This document shows, piece by piece, positions 1-7,675 of a stretch of 64,000 nt of DNA. Under the pieces are notes generated by a model that was given only the letters and a program-made list of their open reading frames with translations, had not been told where the DNA came from and ran no database searches. Position numbers and translations under genes: made by a program. The first letter of the stretch is position 1, and every line of letters begins with the position of its first letter. Where the stretch lies: the NCBI RefSeq assembly GCF_018257515.1, contig NZ_JAERJR010000002.1, positions 310,001 to 374,000 on the forward strand, read 5' to 3'. The stretch comes from Tatumella sp. JGM118 (GTDB taxonomy: Bacteria > Pseudomonadota > Gammaproteobacteria > Enterobacterales > Enterobacteriaceae).

Positions 1-1217
1 GCGGCCATTCCGCCGTAGGCGATCCGCACAAACTCCACACGCCCCTGAGGGTCTGCAGAAATCGTCATTGCGGCGAAGACAGCAGAAATATCATCATCCA
101 TCCGTTTTGAGACCTTATGCAGGCTGATTTTTTGTGACAGTGTCACGGATGGAATGATCACCGAGTGTATAAACTCTCCCGGCTGAAGGCGCGTTTGCCG
201 GTAACCGGTAAAAAATTCTTCCAGAGGCAGCTGACGTTGCTGCTCCCCGCATTGCAGTATCAGCTGTGCATCCATTGCCAGAAGCACAGGCGCACAATCA
301 CCAATCGGTGACGCGTTAGCCAGATTACCGCCGACCGTGCCCTGATTACGGATTTGTAAGGATGCGAATCGGCTGAACAGCGCCTTCGTCGCCGGAATAT
401 GTTGTTCCAGAAATGTGGCAACCGTGGTCAGGCTGGCGGCCGCACCGATGATCAGCCTCTCTCCCTGACGGTAACACTGTTTCAGCTCCGGTACATGGCT
501 CAGCGCCACCAGCACCGGGAACCGCTGATGAGACTGGGTAATGGCCAGCGACAGATCGGTCCCACCGGCCACCAGCACGGCATCGGGATGCTGCTGACAA
601 AGTCCGGCAAGCTGTGTCACATTCTGCGGCAGATAACAGACCCGTGCCTCTTGTTGCAGGACCTGTATTTCCGGTGTCTGTATCGCATTGAGCTGTTTTT
701 TCGTCAGCGCCTGCTGACGCAGAAACTGATCCTGCCCCGTCCCCTGACGCATAATATCACTGGCGGCCTGCAGGATCGGGCGATAGCCGGTACAGCGGCA
801 GAGGTTACCGGCCAGCGCCTGTTCCGTCTCTGTATGTCCGCCGGGACCCTTGTGTTTCATCAGGGCAAACAGGGACATCACAAAGCCCGGGGTACAGAAA
901 CCGCACTGAGAGGCATGGTTATCGACCATGGCCTGCTGTACGGGGTGTAGCTGCTGTCCCTCCTGCAGGTCTTCCACGGTGATCAGTTGTTTGCCATGTA
1001 AGGCACTGACCAGTGTCAGGCAACTGTTCACCGTCTGATACTTCAGTTCATCCTCTTCCAGTGAAGCCACCACCACCGTACAGGCACCACAGTCGCCCGA
1101 GGCACAGCCCTCTTTGGTACCGCACCGCTGTTTCTCTTCCCGCAGATAATTCAGCACCGTCATATTCGGGTCCAGATGACTGACCGTAATCAGCTGCTGA
1201 TTAAGCAAAAATTGCAT
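1..1217 (-). CDS. xdhA: Xanthine dehydrogenase small subunit (2Fe-2S/FAD), 3' end outside window
   Basis: Reading leftward from an ATG at 1217, about 405 residues are open to the window edge. The N-terminal ferredoxin-like domain holds the first 2Fe-2S cysteines (C38, C43, C46, C66), followed by a QCGFCTPG motif and a CRCTGYRP motif for the second cluster. Downstream comes an FAD-binding CO-dehydrogenase-type domain with an NASPIGDCAP-like segment. This is the arrangement of the small subunit of bacterial molybdenum xanthine dehydrogenase, which passes electrons from the molybdenum subunit (expected further left) to FAD. A Shine-Dalgarno CAGGAGA lies 7 bases before the ATG. The start overlaps the end of guaD by 17 bp, so the two are probably one purine-catabolism operon in which guanine is deaminated to xanthine and then oxidised to urate. 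Confidence 0.9.
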   Translation of the reverse strand, partial: MQFLLNQQLITVSHLDPNMTVLNYLREEKQRCGTKEGCASGDCGACTVVVASLEEDELKYQTVNSCLTLVSALHGKQLITVEDLQEGQQLHPVQQAMVDNHASQCGFCTPGFVMSLFALMKHKGPGGHTETEQALAGNLCRCTGYRPILQAASDIMRQGTGQDQFLRQQALTKKQLNAIQTPEIQVLQQEARVCYLPQNVTQLAGLCQQHPDAVLVAGGTDLSLAITQSHQRFPVLVALSHVPELKQCYRQGERLIIGAAASLTTVATFLEQHIPATKALFSRFASLQIRNQGTVGGNLANASPIGDCAPVLLAMDAQLILQCGEQQRQLPLEEFFTGYRQTRLQPGEFIHSVIIPSVTLSQKISLHKVSKRMDDDISAVFAAMTISADPQGRVEFVRIAYGGMA

Positions 1218-2547
1218 GGTCGTTCTCCTGTGTCTCACCCTGCGCCCAGACACATTCGCCGTTAACCCAGGTATGGGTGATATTACGTTCGTCTCCCAGT
1301 GTCATCAGGACAAAAAGCTGATCCGTAATATCCTGACTTCCGGCACAGCGCAGTTTCTGCAGCGGTGTGGCCTTCAGGTCAACCACAATAAAGTCAGCTT
1401 CTTTCCCCGGTGCGAAGTTACCAATAACATTATCCAGGTCCAGCGCATGAGCGCCGCCGAGCGTGGCATGATAAAAAGCTTCGCAGGCATTCAGTTTATA
1501 GCTCTGTAATTGCTGCACCTTATAGGCATCCCCCAGTGTACGCAGCAGACTAAAACTGGTTCCGGCACCGACATCGGTACCGATCCCGACCGGAATTTTC
1601 CTCGCCTTCGCTGCAGACAACTTAAACAGACCGCTGCCGAGGAACAGATTAGAAGACGGACAGAAAGCTACGGAAGAGCCGGTCTGTTGCAGACACGTCC
1701 ATTCCTGATCCTGCAGATGAATACAGTGTGCAAAGACGCTGCGTTTCCCTGTCAGCCGGTAATGGTCATAGACGCCGAGGTAACTGTCATGTTCCGGGTA
1801 AAGCTCACTGACCCACTCAATCTCCCGTAAATTTTCACTCAGATGGGTCTGCATCCAGACATCCGGATATTCACGGCGCAGAGCGCCCGCCTGTTCCATC
1901 AGTGCCGGTGAGGAGGTAGGAACAAATCTCGGGGTGATGGCGTAACCCAGCCGCCCTTTTCCATGCCAGCGTTCGATCAGTTCGCGGGTCTGCCGGGCGC
2001 TTTCGGCCGGATCTTCCTGTAAAGCCGCGGGCACGTGCCTGTCCATCATGACTTTACCGGCAATAATACGCATGGCGTACTTCTGAGCTTCCCGGAAGAG
2101 CGCATCCACAGATTCCGGATGCACAGAGGCAAAGACCAGCGCAGTGGTCGTGCCATGGCTGAAAAGCTGACGGATAAAAAAGGCCGCCATCGCACTGGCA
2201 TACTCACTGTCGCCGTACTTGCTTTCCACCGGAAAGGTATACTGTTCCAGCCACTCCAGCAGTTGTTCCCCGTACGCGGCAATCATCTCTGTCTGTGGAT
2301 AGTGAATATGGGTATCGATAAAGCCGGGCATAATCAGCCGGCCCTGATAGTCGGTAAACACGCAGCCTTCCGGCACATCCTCCCTGCCGGTCCAGGGAGC
2401 CAGCGAAACGACCTTCCCGTCGGCAATTAATAGCAAGCCATCGGGCAGATAACGCAATTGCCCTGCAATTTCATCACTGTGGTGAGCCACTCCCGCATAA
2501 TGGATAAATGCGGCACGGAATCCCTGCAGGCGTTTTTTTGACATCAT
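1201..2547 (-). CDS. guaD: Guanine deaminase
   Basis: This is an amidohydrolase-superfamily protein of 448 residues, close to the 439 of E. coli GuaD. It converts guanine to xanthine plus ammonia in the cytoplasm. The metal-binding DTHIHYPQTE motif lies near residue 78, the THLSEN segment mid-protein, and the GTDVGAGTS motif carries the late catalytic Asp. The frame extends to 2598, but a good ribosome site (AAGGAGA) lies about 10 bases before the ATG at 2547, and the preceding 17 residues are arginine-rich and unlike the family, so I prefer 2547. It is directly upstream of xdhA with a 17-bp overlap. Two palindromic operator-like sites lie about 180 bp upstream. Confidence 0.93.
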   Translation of the reverse strand: MMSKKRLQGFRAAFIHYAGVAHHSDEIAGQLRYLPDGLLLIADGKVVSLAPWTGREDVPEGCVFTDYQGRLIMPGFIDTHIHYPQTEMIAAYGEQLLEWLEQYTFPVESKYGDSEYASAMAAFFIRQLFSHGTTTALVFASVHPESVDALFREAQKYAMRIIAGKVMMDRHVPAALQEDPAESARQTRELIERWHGKGRLGYAITPRFVPTSSPALMEQAGALRREYPDVWMQTHLSENLREIEWVSELYPEHDSYLGVYDHYRLTGKRSVFAHCIHLQDQEWTCLQQTGSSVAFCPSSNLFLGSGLFKLSAAKARKIPVGIGTDVGAGTSFSLLRTLGDAYKVQQLQSYKLNACEAFYHATLGGAHALDLDNVIGNFAPGKEADFIVVDLKATPLQKLRCAGSQDITDQLFVLMTLGDERNITHTWVNGECVWAQGETQENDHAIFA

Positions 2548-2723
2548 AGTTTCCCGTCTCCTTTCCGGTCTCTTTCCCGAAATCTGCTGATAACCCATCC
2601 GTTATCAGGATACTATTGCAAGTAACATGCCAGAGTATTTTTTGTCAAAAAGTTATTTATTTTCAACAGGTTAACCTGATTATGCTCGGGTGTTTCCCGG
2701 GGCATGCCGCTTTACGGGTTGAA

Positions 2724-2762
2724 ATAAAAGCAACCGGTTGCTTTTATCCGGCAACCGGTTGC
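2724..2762. promoter_or_regulatory. Twin palindromic operator-like sites upstream of guaD
   Basis: A perfect 24-bp palindrome (2724-2747) and a perfect 12-bp palindrome (2751-2762) share the core GCAACCGGTTGC. Their centres are exactly 21 bp apart, two helical turns, so both would face the same side of the DNA. A core with a central CpG flanked by symmetric half-sites is typical of LacI/GalR-family operators. The sites lie in the 2548-2965 gap between guaD (leftward) and ydfG (rightward), nearer guaD by about 25 bp. The rest of this gap shows no gene. No LacI-family gene is in the window, so the regulator is unknown. Confidence 0.55.
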
Positions 2763-2965
2763 GTTGATAATCATTCCCGGTGACGAACGGTTACCGGCAT
2801 CAATACTGCACTGTCAGAGTGCAGAGGGGTTGCGGGTGCACAACGAAAGAGCGCATGGCTGATGCGCAGATAACCGCTACCCGCTGCCATTGATAAGCGA
2901 TAGGCATGTGTCAGTTTTCAATGCTATGTTTAGGGGACATCTCAGGAAAATAAAAGGAATAAAAC

Positions 2966-3715
2966 ATGATTATTTTGGTGACAGGCGCGACAGCAGGATT
3001 TGGTGAAGCTATTACCCGTCGTTTTATCGAAAACGGACATAAAGTGATTGCCACCGGACGTCGGGCCGACCGCCTGCAGCAACTGAAAGACACTCACGGC
3101 GATAGTCTGTATCCCCTCCGGCTGGATGTCCGCGACAAAGACGCTATCGATAACGCCCTGAGCGAATTACCCGAGGCATGGCAGGCTATCGATATTCTGG
3201 TCAATAATGCCGGGCTGGCGCTGGGCATAGAACCGGCACAGAATGCCAGTACTGACGACTGGGAAACCATGATAGATACCAATGCCAAAGGTCTGGTATT
3301 TATGACCCGGGCCGTATTACCGGGTATGGTAGCCCGTAATAAAGGTCACGTGATTAATATCGGGTCCACAGCCGGTAACTGGCCTTATATGGGCGGCAAC
3401 GTCTACGGTGCCACGAAGGCCTTTGTCCGTCAGTTCAGTCTCAATCTGCGTACCGACCTGCAGGGCACGGCGGTACGGGTCACCAATATCGAACCAGGGC
3501 TGGTCGGCGGTACTGAGTTTTCAAACGTCCGCTTTAAAGGCGATGACAGCAAAGCCAGTTCTGTCTATGACGGGACACAGCCGCTGACAGCCGAAGATGT
3601 GACCGAATCTGTTTACTGGGTGTCTACCCTGCCGGCCCATGTCAACATTAATACCCTGGAAATGATGCCGGTCTGCCAGGCCTATGGTGGACTGAAAGTG
3701 ATAAAGAATGGCTGA
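2966..3715 (+). CDS. ydfG: NADP-dependent 3-hydroxy acid dehydrogenase YdfG (short-chain dehydrogenase)
   Basis: This is a classical short-chain dehydrogenase of 249 residues (E. coli YdfG has 248). The cofactor motif is G7-x3-G11-x-G13, the NNAG motif is at 80-83, and the catalytic residues are S134, Y147 and K151 in YGATK. ATGRR at 29-33 is consistent with NADP preference. Near identity over NIGSTAG, GGNVYGATKAFVRQFSLNL and EPGLVGGTEFSNVRFKGDD identifies YdfG. In E. coli this enzyme oxidises L-allo-threonine and serine and reduces malonic semialdehyde. It is divergent from guaD, and the ATG has an AAAAGGAAT ribosome site. It appears monocistronic. Confidence 0.95.
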   Translation: MIILVTGATAGFGEAITRRFIENGHKVIATGRRADRLQQLKDTHGDSLYPLRLDVRDKDAIDNALSELPEAWQAIDILVNNAGLALGIEPAQNASTDDWETMIDTNAKGLVFMTRAVLPGMVARNKGHVINIGSTAGNWPYMGGNVYGATKAFVRQFSLNLRTDLQGTAVRVTNIEPGLVGGTEFSNVRFKGDDSKASSVYDGTQPLTAEDVTESVYWVSTLPAHVNINTLEMMPVCQAYGGLKVIKNG

Positions 3716-3840
3716 GTGACCCGTGTGCCCGATCACCGCTCCGGACAGAGGCTGGCAGGTCAAGCCGTTCAAATGTTATACTGACGGAAGCAGGTACAGC
3801 TAAGGCCGGCTGTCCGTGATTGAGAGTAAAGGAACTCAAT

Positions 3841-4185
3841 ATGAAAAAGATTTCTGGAATTTTACCGGTGCTTCTGTGTGCGGTGATGGGTTGCGGAACG
3901 CTGGCAGCAATACCTGCCGCCCGGGCGGCGACTCAGCACATTGTTATTGATAACGGCGATAATGCGCTGACAAAAGAAGAAGCGCGTGAGCGCCAGCAGC
4001 AGTGGGACGAGACCCGCTCACTGCGGCATAAAGTGAATCGCAGGGTTGAGAAAGAGTTTGATAAAGCAGATAACGCTTTCGATACCCGTGATAAATGTGA
4101 GCAGAGTGCAAATCTCAACGCTTACTGGGAGCCAAACACCCTGCGCTGTTTAGACAGGCGTACCGGGCGTCCTGTCACTCCCTGA
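3841..4185 (+). CDS. ynfB: Secreted small protein YnfB (UPF0482/DUF1283)
   Basis: A 114-residue protein with an N-terminal signal peptide (hydrophobic core about residues 5-28, ending near ARA). The mature part is charged and helical. The C-terminal block with [20 protein letters not shown] and RTGRPVTP is nearly identical to E. coli YnfB. The function is unknown. It contains two conserved cysteines that could pair in the periplasm. I chose the ATG at 3841, preceded by AAAGGAACTCAAT, rather than the in-frame codon at 3820. Confidence 0.9.
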   Translation: MKKISGILPVLLCAVMGCGTLAAIPAARAATQHIVIDNGDNALTKEEARERQQQWDETRSLRHKVNRRVEKEFDKADNAFDTRDKCEQSANLNAYWEPNTLRCLDRRTGRPVTP

Positions 4186-4227
4186 TGATAATAACAATTG
4201 CGTCTTTACAAAGAAAAGGAACTACCT

Positions 4228-4491
4228 ATGAAACGTAAAATTCTGTGGGCCGGTGCCCTGTTGTTTGCCTGCCCTTTACTGGCTCAGGCCTCCTGTGAGT
4301 CGGTCAAAGCCGATATCAGCAAAAAGATCATTGCTAACGGTGTGCCTGAATCCGGCTTCAGCCTGGATATCGTGCCAAGCGACCAGGCCGATCAGCAAGG
4401 CGGTGTGGTTGTCGGACATTGCCAGAACGACAGCCAGAAGCTGGTCTATAAGCGTCTGAGCGACAGCAACAGCCCGTCTTCCGCCGGCTAA
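4228..4491 (+). CDS. ynfD: Small periplasmic protein YnfD-like (DUF1161)
   Basis: An 87-residue protein with a cleavable signal peptide ending near LAQA and a mature domain with two cysteines. SCESVKADISKKIIANGVPESGF and VVGHCQNDSQKLVY match the DUF1161 family represented by E. coli YnfD. The family has no established function. The start at 4228 is supported by AAAGGAACTACCT just upstream; an earlier in-frame TTG at 4198 is not preferred. It follows ynfB by 42 bp and is probably co-transcribed. Its 3' flank runs into an octamer tandem repeat. Confidence 0.85.
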   Translation: MKRKILWAGALLFACPLLAQASCESVKADISKKIIANGVPESGFSLDIVPSDQADQQGGVVVGHCQNDSQKLVYKRLSDSNSPSSAG

Positions 4492-4533
4492 TCCGTTACA
4501 GGAGCAGGTCCCCTGCTCCTGTCTCATCTCATC

Positions 4534-4588
4534 TAAGCCTGTAAGCCTGTAAGCCTGTAAGCCTGTAAGCCTGTAAGCCTGTAAGCCT
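4534..4588. repeat. Octamer tandem repeat (TAAGCCTG, about 7 copies)
   Basis: Six exact copies of TAAGCCTG plus seven bases of a seventh fill the gap between the convergent ynfD and bioD2. The last copy supplies two bases of the bioD2 stop codon (4587-4589). It is a simple-sequence repeat that could vary in copy number. A second repeat with a related 7-bp unit lies at 11563-11604. Confidence 0.95.
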
Positions 4589-5261
4589 AAATTACCGCCT
4601 CTTCCGCCCGTGACAAATCCAGATATCGTGTCAAATCCCGTTGTTCTGCTCTGGGCAGGTACGGAATTTCGCCCAGTAAAGGGGCACCGATCTGTTTTTT
4701 CAGTACGTCAATAATACTGGCATATTCCGCCAGCCCCGGATTGATACGGTTGGCTATCCACCCGTAAAGCGGTACACCATCACTAAGGATCGCTTCGGCG
4801 CTGAGCAGTGCATGATTAATACACCCCAGCTTGATCCCGACCACCAGGATCACCGGTAATTGCTGACTGACGACCCAGTCTGACAGCGGTCTTTCGTTAT
4901 TCATCAGGCAGTGCCATCCGCCGGTACCTTCCACCACCACGCAGTCAGACTGTGCACTGATGTTATTCAGTCCGGCGGTCAGAACCTCATAATCCACCCG
5001 GCACCCCGGGCTTGTGCTGATCTCATCGCCGGAAAGCGGAAACGGATTAATGACGTCATAGGGAAGCCCGACGCTGCTCGCCTTTTGTAATAGCAGTGCG
5101 TCGTTGTTACGCATCCCCTCCTCCGTCGGCCGGGCATTCTTCGCGACGGGCTTATATCCCACACAACTTTTTCCCTGTTGGGTGGCTGCCTGCAACAACG
5201 CCAGTGAGACGACTGTTTTACCTACAGCTGTGTCGGTGCCTGTAATAAACACTTTTTTCAC
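4587..5261 (-). CDS. bioD2: Dethiobiotin synthetase paralogue (YnfK/BioD2)
   Basis: A 224-residue P-loop protein with the dethiobiotin synthetase nucleotide motif GTDTAVGKT at 8-16, the KPVAKN segment near 37-42 and EGTGGWHCLMN mid-protein. It would carry out ATP-dependent closure of the ureido ring from 7,8-diaminononanoate and CO2 in biotin synthesis. The position beside mlc, ynfL and ynfM matches E. coli ynfK rather than the bio-operon bioD. The physiological role of this paralogue is not settled even in E. coli. It lies 109 bp after mlc in the same direction. Confidence 0.88.
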   Translation of the reverse strand: MKKVFITGTDTAVGKTVVSLALLQAATQQGKSCVGYKPVAKNARPTEEGMRNNDALLLQKASSVGLPYDVINPFPLSGDEISTSPGCRVDYEVLTAGLNNISAQSDCVVVEGTGGWHCLMNNERPLSDWVVSQQLPVILVVGIKLGCINHALLSAEAILSDGVPLYGWIANRINPGLAEYASIIDVLKKQIGAPLLGEIPYLPRAEQRDLTRYLDLSRAEEAVI

Positions 5262-5344
5262 GTAAGCTCCCTGGATGAACCATTACGGATATATCAGTTA
5301 ATTGAATGTAAATCACATTTTAGGGGATCGCCGGGGGGGAGGAA

Positions 5345-5358
5345 TTGCGTTAACGCAA
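5345..5358. promoter_or_regulatory. 14-bp perfect palindrome between mlc and bioD2
   Basis: TTGCGTTAACGCAA is a perfect palindrome 12 bp beyond the mlc stop codon and about 85 bp before bioD2. No T-run follows on either strand, so it looks more like a protein-binding site than a terminator. The binding protein is unknown. Confidence 0.35.
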
Positions 5359-5370
5359 GTTTAGGGTAAC

Positions 5371-6579
5371 TTAACCTTGTAAAAGCTGAAGCAACAGTTC
5401 CCCGCTGTATAAAGCATCTTTAATCAACGCGGTTCCCGGGCGGGTGTCTGCCGGGCTAAAACTGGCAGGTCTGATGATAAGCAGGTCTCTGCGGCTGGCC
5501 ACAGATTCATTTTTTATCGCGGAATACAGCGCGGGATAAAGAATTTCCGCTGCACTATTCAAGGCAGAATCTATCAATATATATTCAGGATTGAACAGAT
5601 TGACCAGCATGGCCAGAGCACGACCCATCTGTTGGCCGCAGTCTCGGATGATCGCCTGTGAGGGCAGATGGCCGGAAAGTGCTGCATGACATAACCCCGG
5701 AATATCAGCTTCCGGCAACGCAGTATGCCCGGAGGCCATCCATGCCTGCTGCCAGCGCTCTGTCAGCGGACCACTTCCCGCCAGCGTATTCAGACAGCCA
5801 TAATGCCCGCACTCACAACGATGGCCTCCCGCCGCCATTACCGTATGACCAATCTCTGCCTGCGTGGTGCTGTCCTTGTGCAGGAGTCTGCCTGAGCTTA
5901 TCACCGCGGCCTCAATCTGCCGGCCCGCCACCAGCTGGATAATATCCCCCGAGCCGCGGGCTGCACCGAAGTAATGCTCAGCCAGCAGGCTGGCTTTGAC
6001 ATCCTGCTGCACATAAATCGTAAGCCCGGTCCGCCGATGCAGGATCTGCCCCAGTGGAATGTCTTTCGCATCATAATAAGGTATACGGTGTAGGGTTCCG
6101 CTGGCGGCATGGATGATGCCCGGCAACAGGAGGGTGATCGCTGTCAGGCGTTCGGTCAGTGCGTGATTGCGGGAAAAAAAGTCCCCAATCACTTCAGAGA
6201 AATAGTCGGGAAGAGAGGTCGCGGGATCGTCGGGCAAAGACTGCCGGGCACTGACCACTTCCCGGCCACTGAGATCCCGCAGCGTCATCTGCAGGAACCG
6301 TCCTGTCATCCGCAGCACCAGAAACTGCCAGCTATCACAGTCCAGTACCAGACCGGTTGCCGGGCGCCCCCGCAGGCCCGCATCGGTCAGCGCACACTCC
6401 CGGACCAGCCGCGCCTCGAGCATATCCCGGATAATTTTGGTGATACTGGCCGGCGCCAGCAGAGAAAGGCGTGACAGCTCGATTCTGGACACCGGCCCGT
6501 AACAGTCAATCAGGCGATAGACTATCCCGGCATTCACCTGCCGGATCAGGTCGATATGTCCTGGCTGATTTGCGTACAC
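5371..6579 (-). CDS. mlc: Mlc, ROK-family repressor of sugar-uptake genes
   Basis: A 402-residue protein (E. coli Mlc has 406). The N-terminal winged helix-turn-helix (about 10-70) contains NQPGHID, GPVSRIELSRLSLLAPASITKI. The ROK domain has LPGII and zinc ligands H245, C255, C257 and C262 in CECGHYGC, followed by FNPEYILID. Mlc represses PTS and glucose-uptake genes and is sequestered by dephosphorylated PtsG. The GTG start at 6579 follows GGGAGG, and E. coli mlc also starts with GTG. Oddity: the usual ROK GCLE glutamate is Asn here (GCLN), and the protein is more diverged from E. coli than its neighbours. Confidence 0.9.
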   Translation of the reverse strand: MYANQPGHIDLIRQVNAGIVYRLIDCYGPVSRIELSRLSLLAPASITKIIRDMLEARLVRECALTDAGLRGRPATGLVLDCDSWQFLVLRMTGRFLQMTLRDLSGREVVSARQSLPDDPATSLPDYFSEVIGDFFSRNHALTERLTAITLLLPGIIHAASGTLHRIPYYDAKDIPLGQILHRRTGLTIYVQQDVKASLLAEHYFGAARGSGDIIQLVAGRQIEAAVISSGRLLHKDSTTQAEIGHTVMAAGGHRCECGHYGCLNTLAGSGPLTERWQQAWMASGHTALPEADIPGLCHAALSGHLPSQAIIRDCGQQMGRALAMLVNLFNPEYILIDSALNSAAEILYPALYSAIKNESVASRRDLLIIRPASFSPADTRPGTALIKDALYSGELLLQLLQG

Positions 6580-6692
6580 TCGCCGCCTCCCTGTATTTTC
6601 GTTACCCCCTGAATCAGAATGATTATGGGGGATTTACCGGGGGGCGGACGGCAACAAATAAGGAAATGTGATTGACTTCACACAAGATTATC

Positions 6693-7583
6693 TCAGGATA
6701 GCGTAGCCAGTAACTCCAGCATATGACGTAACGGGGCCGTTACCTGCCGGTGCGCTGACCAGACCATCCATAATTCAGAACGGGCATCGGTTTCGGTCAG
6801 CTCCAGCCAGACAACTTCACTGAGCCGTGCCCGGCGGAATGACCTCGGTAAGATAGACACTCCGAGGCCGGTTGCCACCAGCCCGAGAATGGCCATGGCA
6901 TCCCCGACCTCCAGCGTGATGTTCGGCGTCACCTCATAGCGTTGCAGCAGGCTGAGGATTTCACTGTACAGCGCCGTCCCCCCCTGATGATCAAAGAAGA
7001 TAAACGACTCATCCCGTAACTGCTGCAGAGAAATTTTTCGTTCACCGGCCAGGGGATGGTCCTTATGGACCACCGCACACATGGTTTCGGTCTGGAGTAA
7101 GCGGTACTGGAGATCATCCGGCAGCGGCGTATTACGCATGATCGCCAGATCAATCCGCCCTTCCTGGAGCGGAGTCAGCAACTGCCGGCTGTTTCTGTCC
7201 TGCAGGTGCAAATGGACATCCGGATAGCGTCGGCGAAACTGGTAGACCACGTCAGGTATTTGTTTGATAAGCGGTGCTGAAGAGGTAAAGCCGATACGTA
7301 ACTCACCGCTGTCGCCATAATGCAGACGGGAAGCCCGTTCGCTGGCCTGATCCACCTGCAGCAGGATAGCCCTGGCATCGGTCAGAAACTGCTGACCGGC
7401 GGTTGTCAGCTCTACCCGCCGGTTATTTCGGACGAACAGACAGGCATCCACCGCGTCTTCCAGCTGACGGATCTGCTGACTGAGCGGCGGCTGAGAGATA
7501 TTCAGCCGCAGTGCCGCGCGTCCGAAATGCAGTTCTTCCGCCACCGCAATAAAGTAGCGCAGATGCCTTAACTCGATATTCAT
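6693..7583 (-). CDS. ynfL: LysR-type regulator YnfL
   Basis: A 296-residue LysR-type regulator. The N-terminal helix-turn-helix (about 1-60) contains MNIELRHLRYFIAVAEELHFGRAA and LNISQPPLSQQIRQLE. The effector-binding domain (about 90-290) contains ELRIGFTSSAPLI and GLGVSILPRSF. The sequence and the divergent placement against ynfM match E. coli YnfL. The 92-bp intergenic region is AT-rich and should hold operators for both genes. The inducer is unknown. Confidence 0.9.
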   Translation of the reverse strand: MNIELRHLRYFIAVAEELHFGRAALRLNISQPPLSQQIRQLEDAVDACLFVRNNRRVELTTAGQQFLTDARAILLQVDQASERASRLHYGDSGELRIGFTSSAPLIKQIPDVVYQFRRRYPDVHLHLQDRNSRQLLTPLQEGRIDLAIMRNTPLPDDLQYRLLQTETMCAVVHKDHPLAGERKISLQQLRDESFIFFDHQGGTALYSEILSLLQRYEVTPNITLEVGDAMAILGLVATGLGVSILPRSFRRARLSEVVWLELTETDARSELWMVWSAHRQVTAPLRHMLELLATLS

Positions 7584-7675
7584 ATGTAAATCATCTTATT
7601 TGAGATTATTAATATATTAGACAACTTATTTACGGTTTCCTAGAGTATCTGCACCCGAACAACAGAGGATCTTTC

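Noticed and set aside
399-950. 183-codon plus-strand frame
   Set aside because: It lies wholly antisense to xdhA, whose iron-sulphur and FAD motifs are clear.
2548-2598. Longer start for guaD
   Set aside because: The extra 17 residues are arginine-rich and unlike the family, and the ribosome site fits the ATG at 2547.
4534-4588. Possible CRISPR-like array
   Set aside because: The units are directly adjacent octamers with no spacers; likewise the heptamers at 11563-11604.
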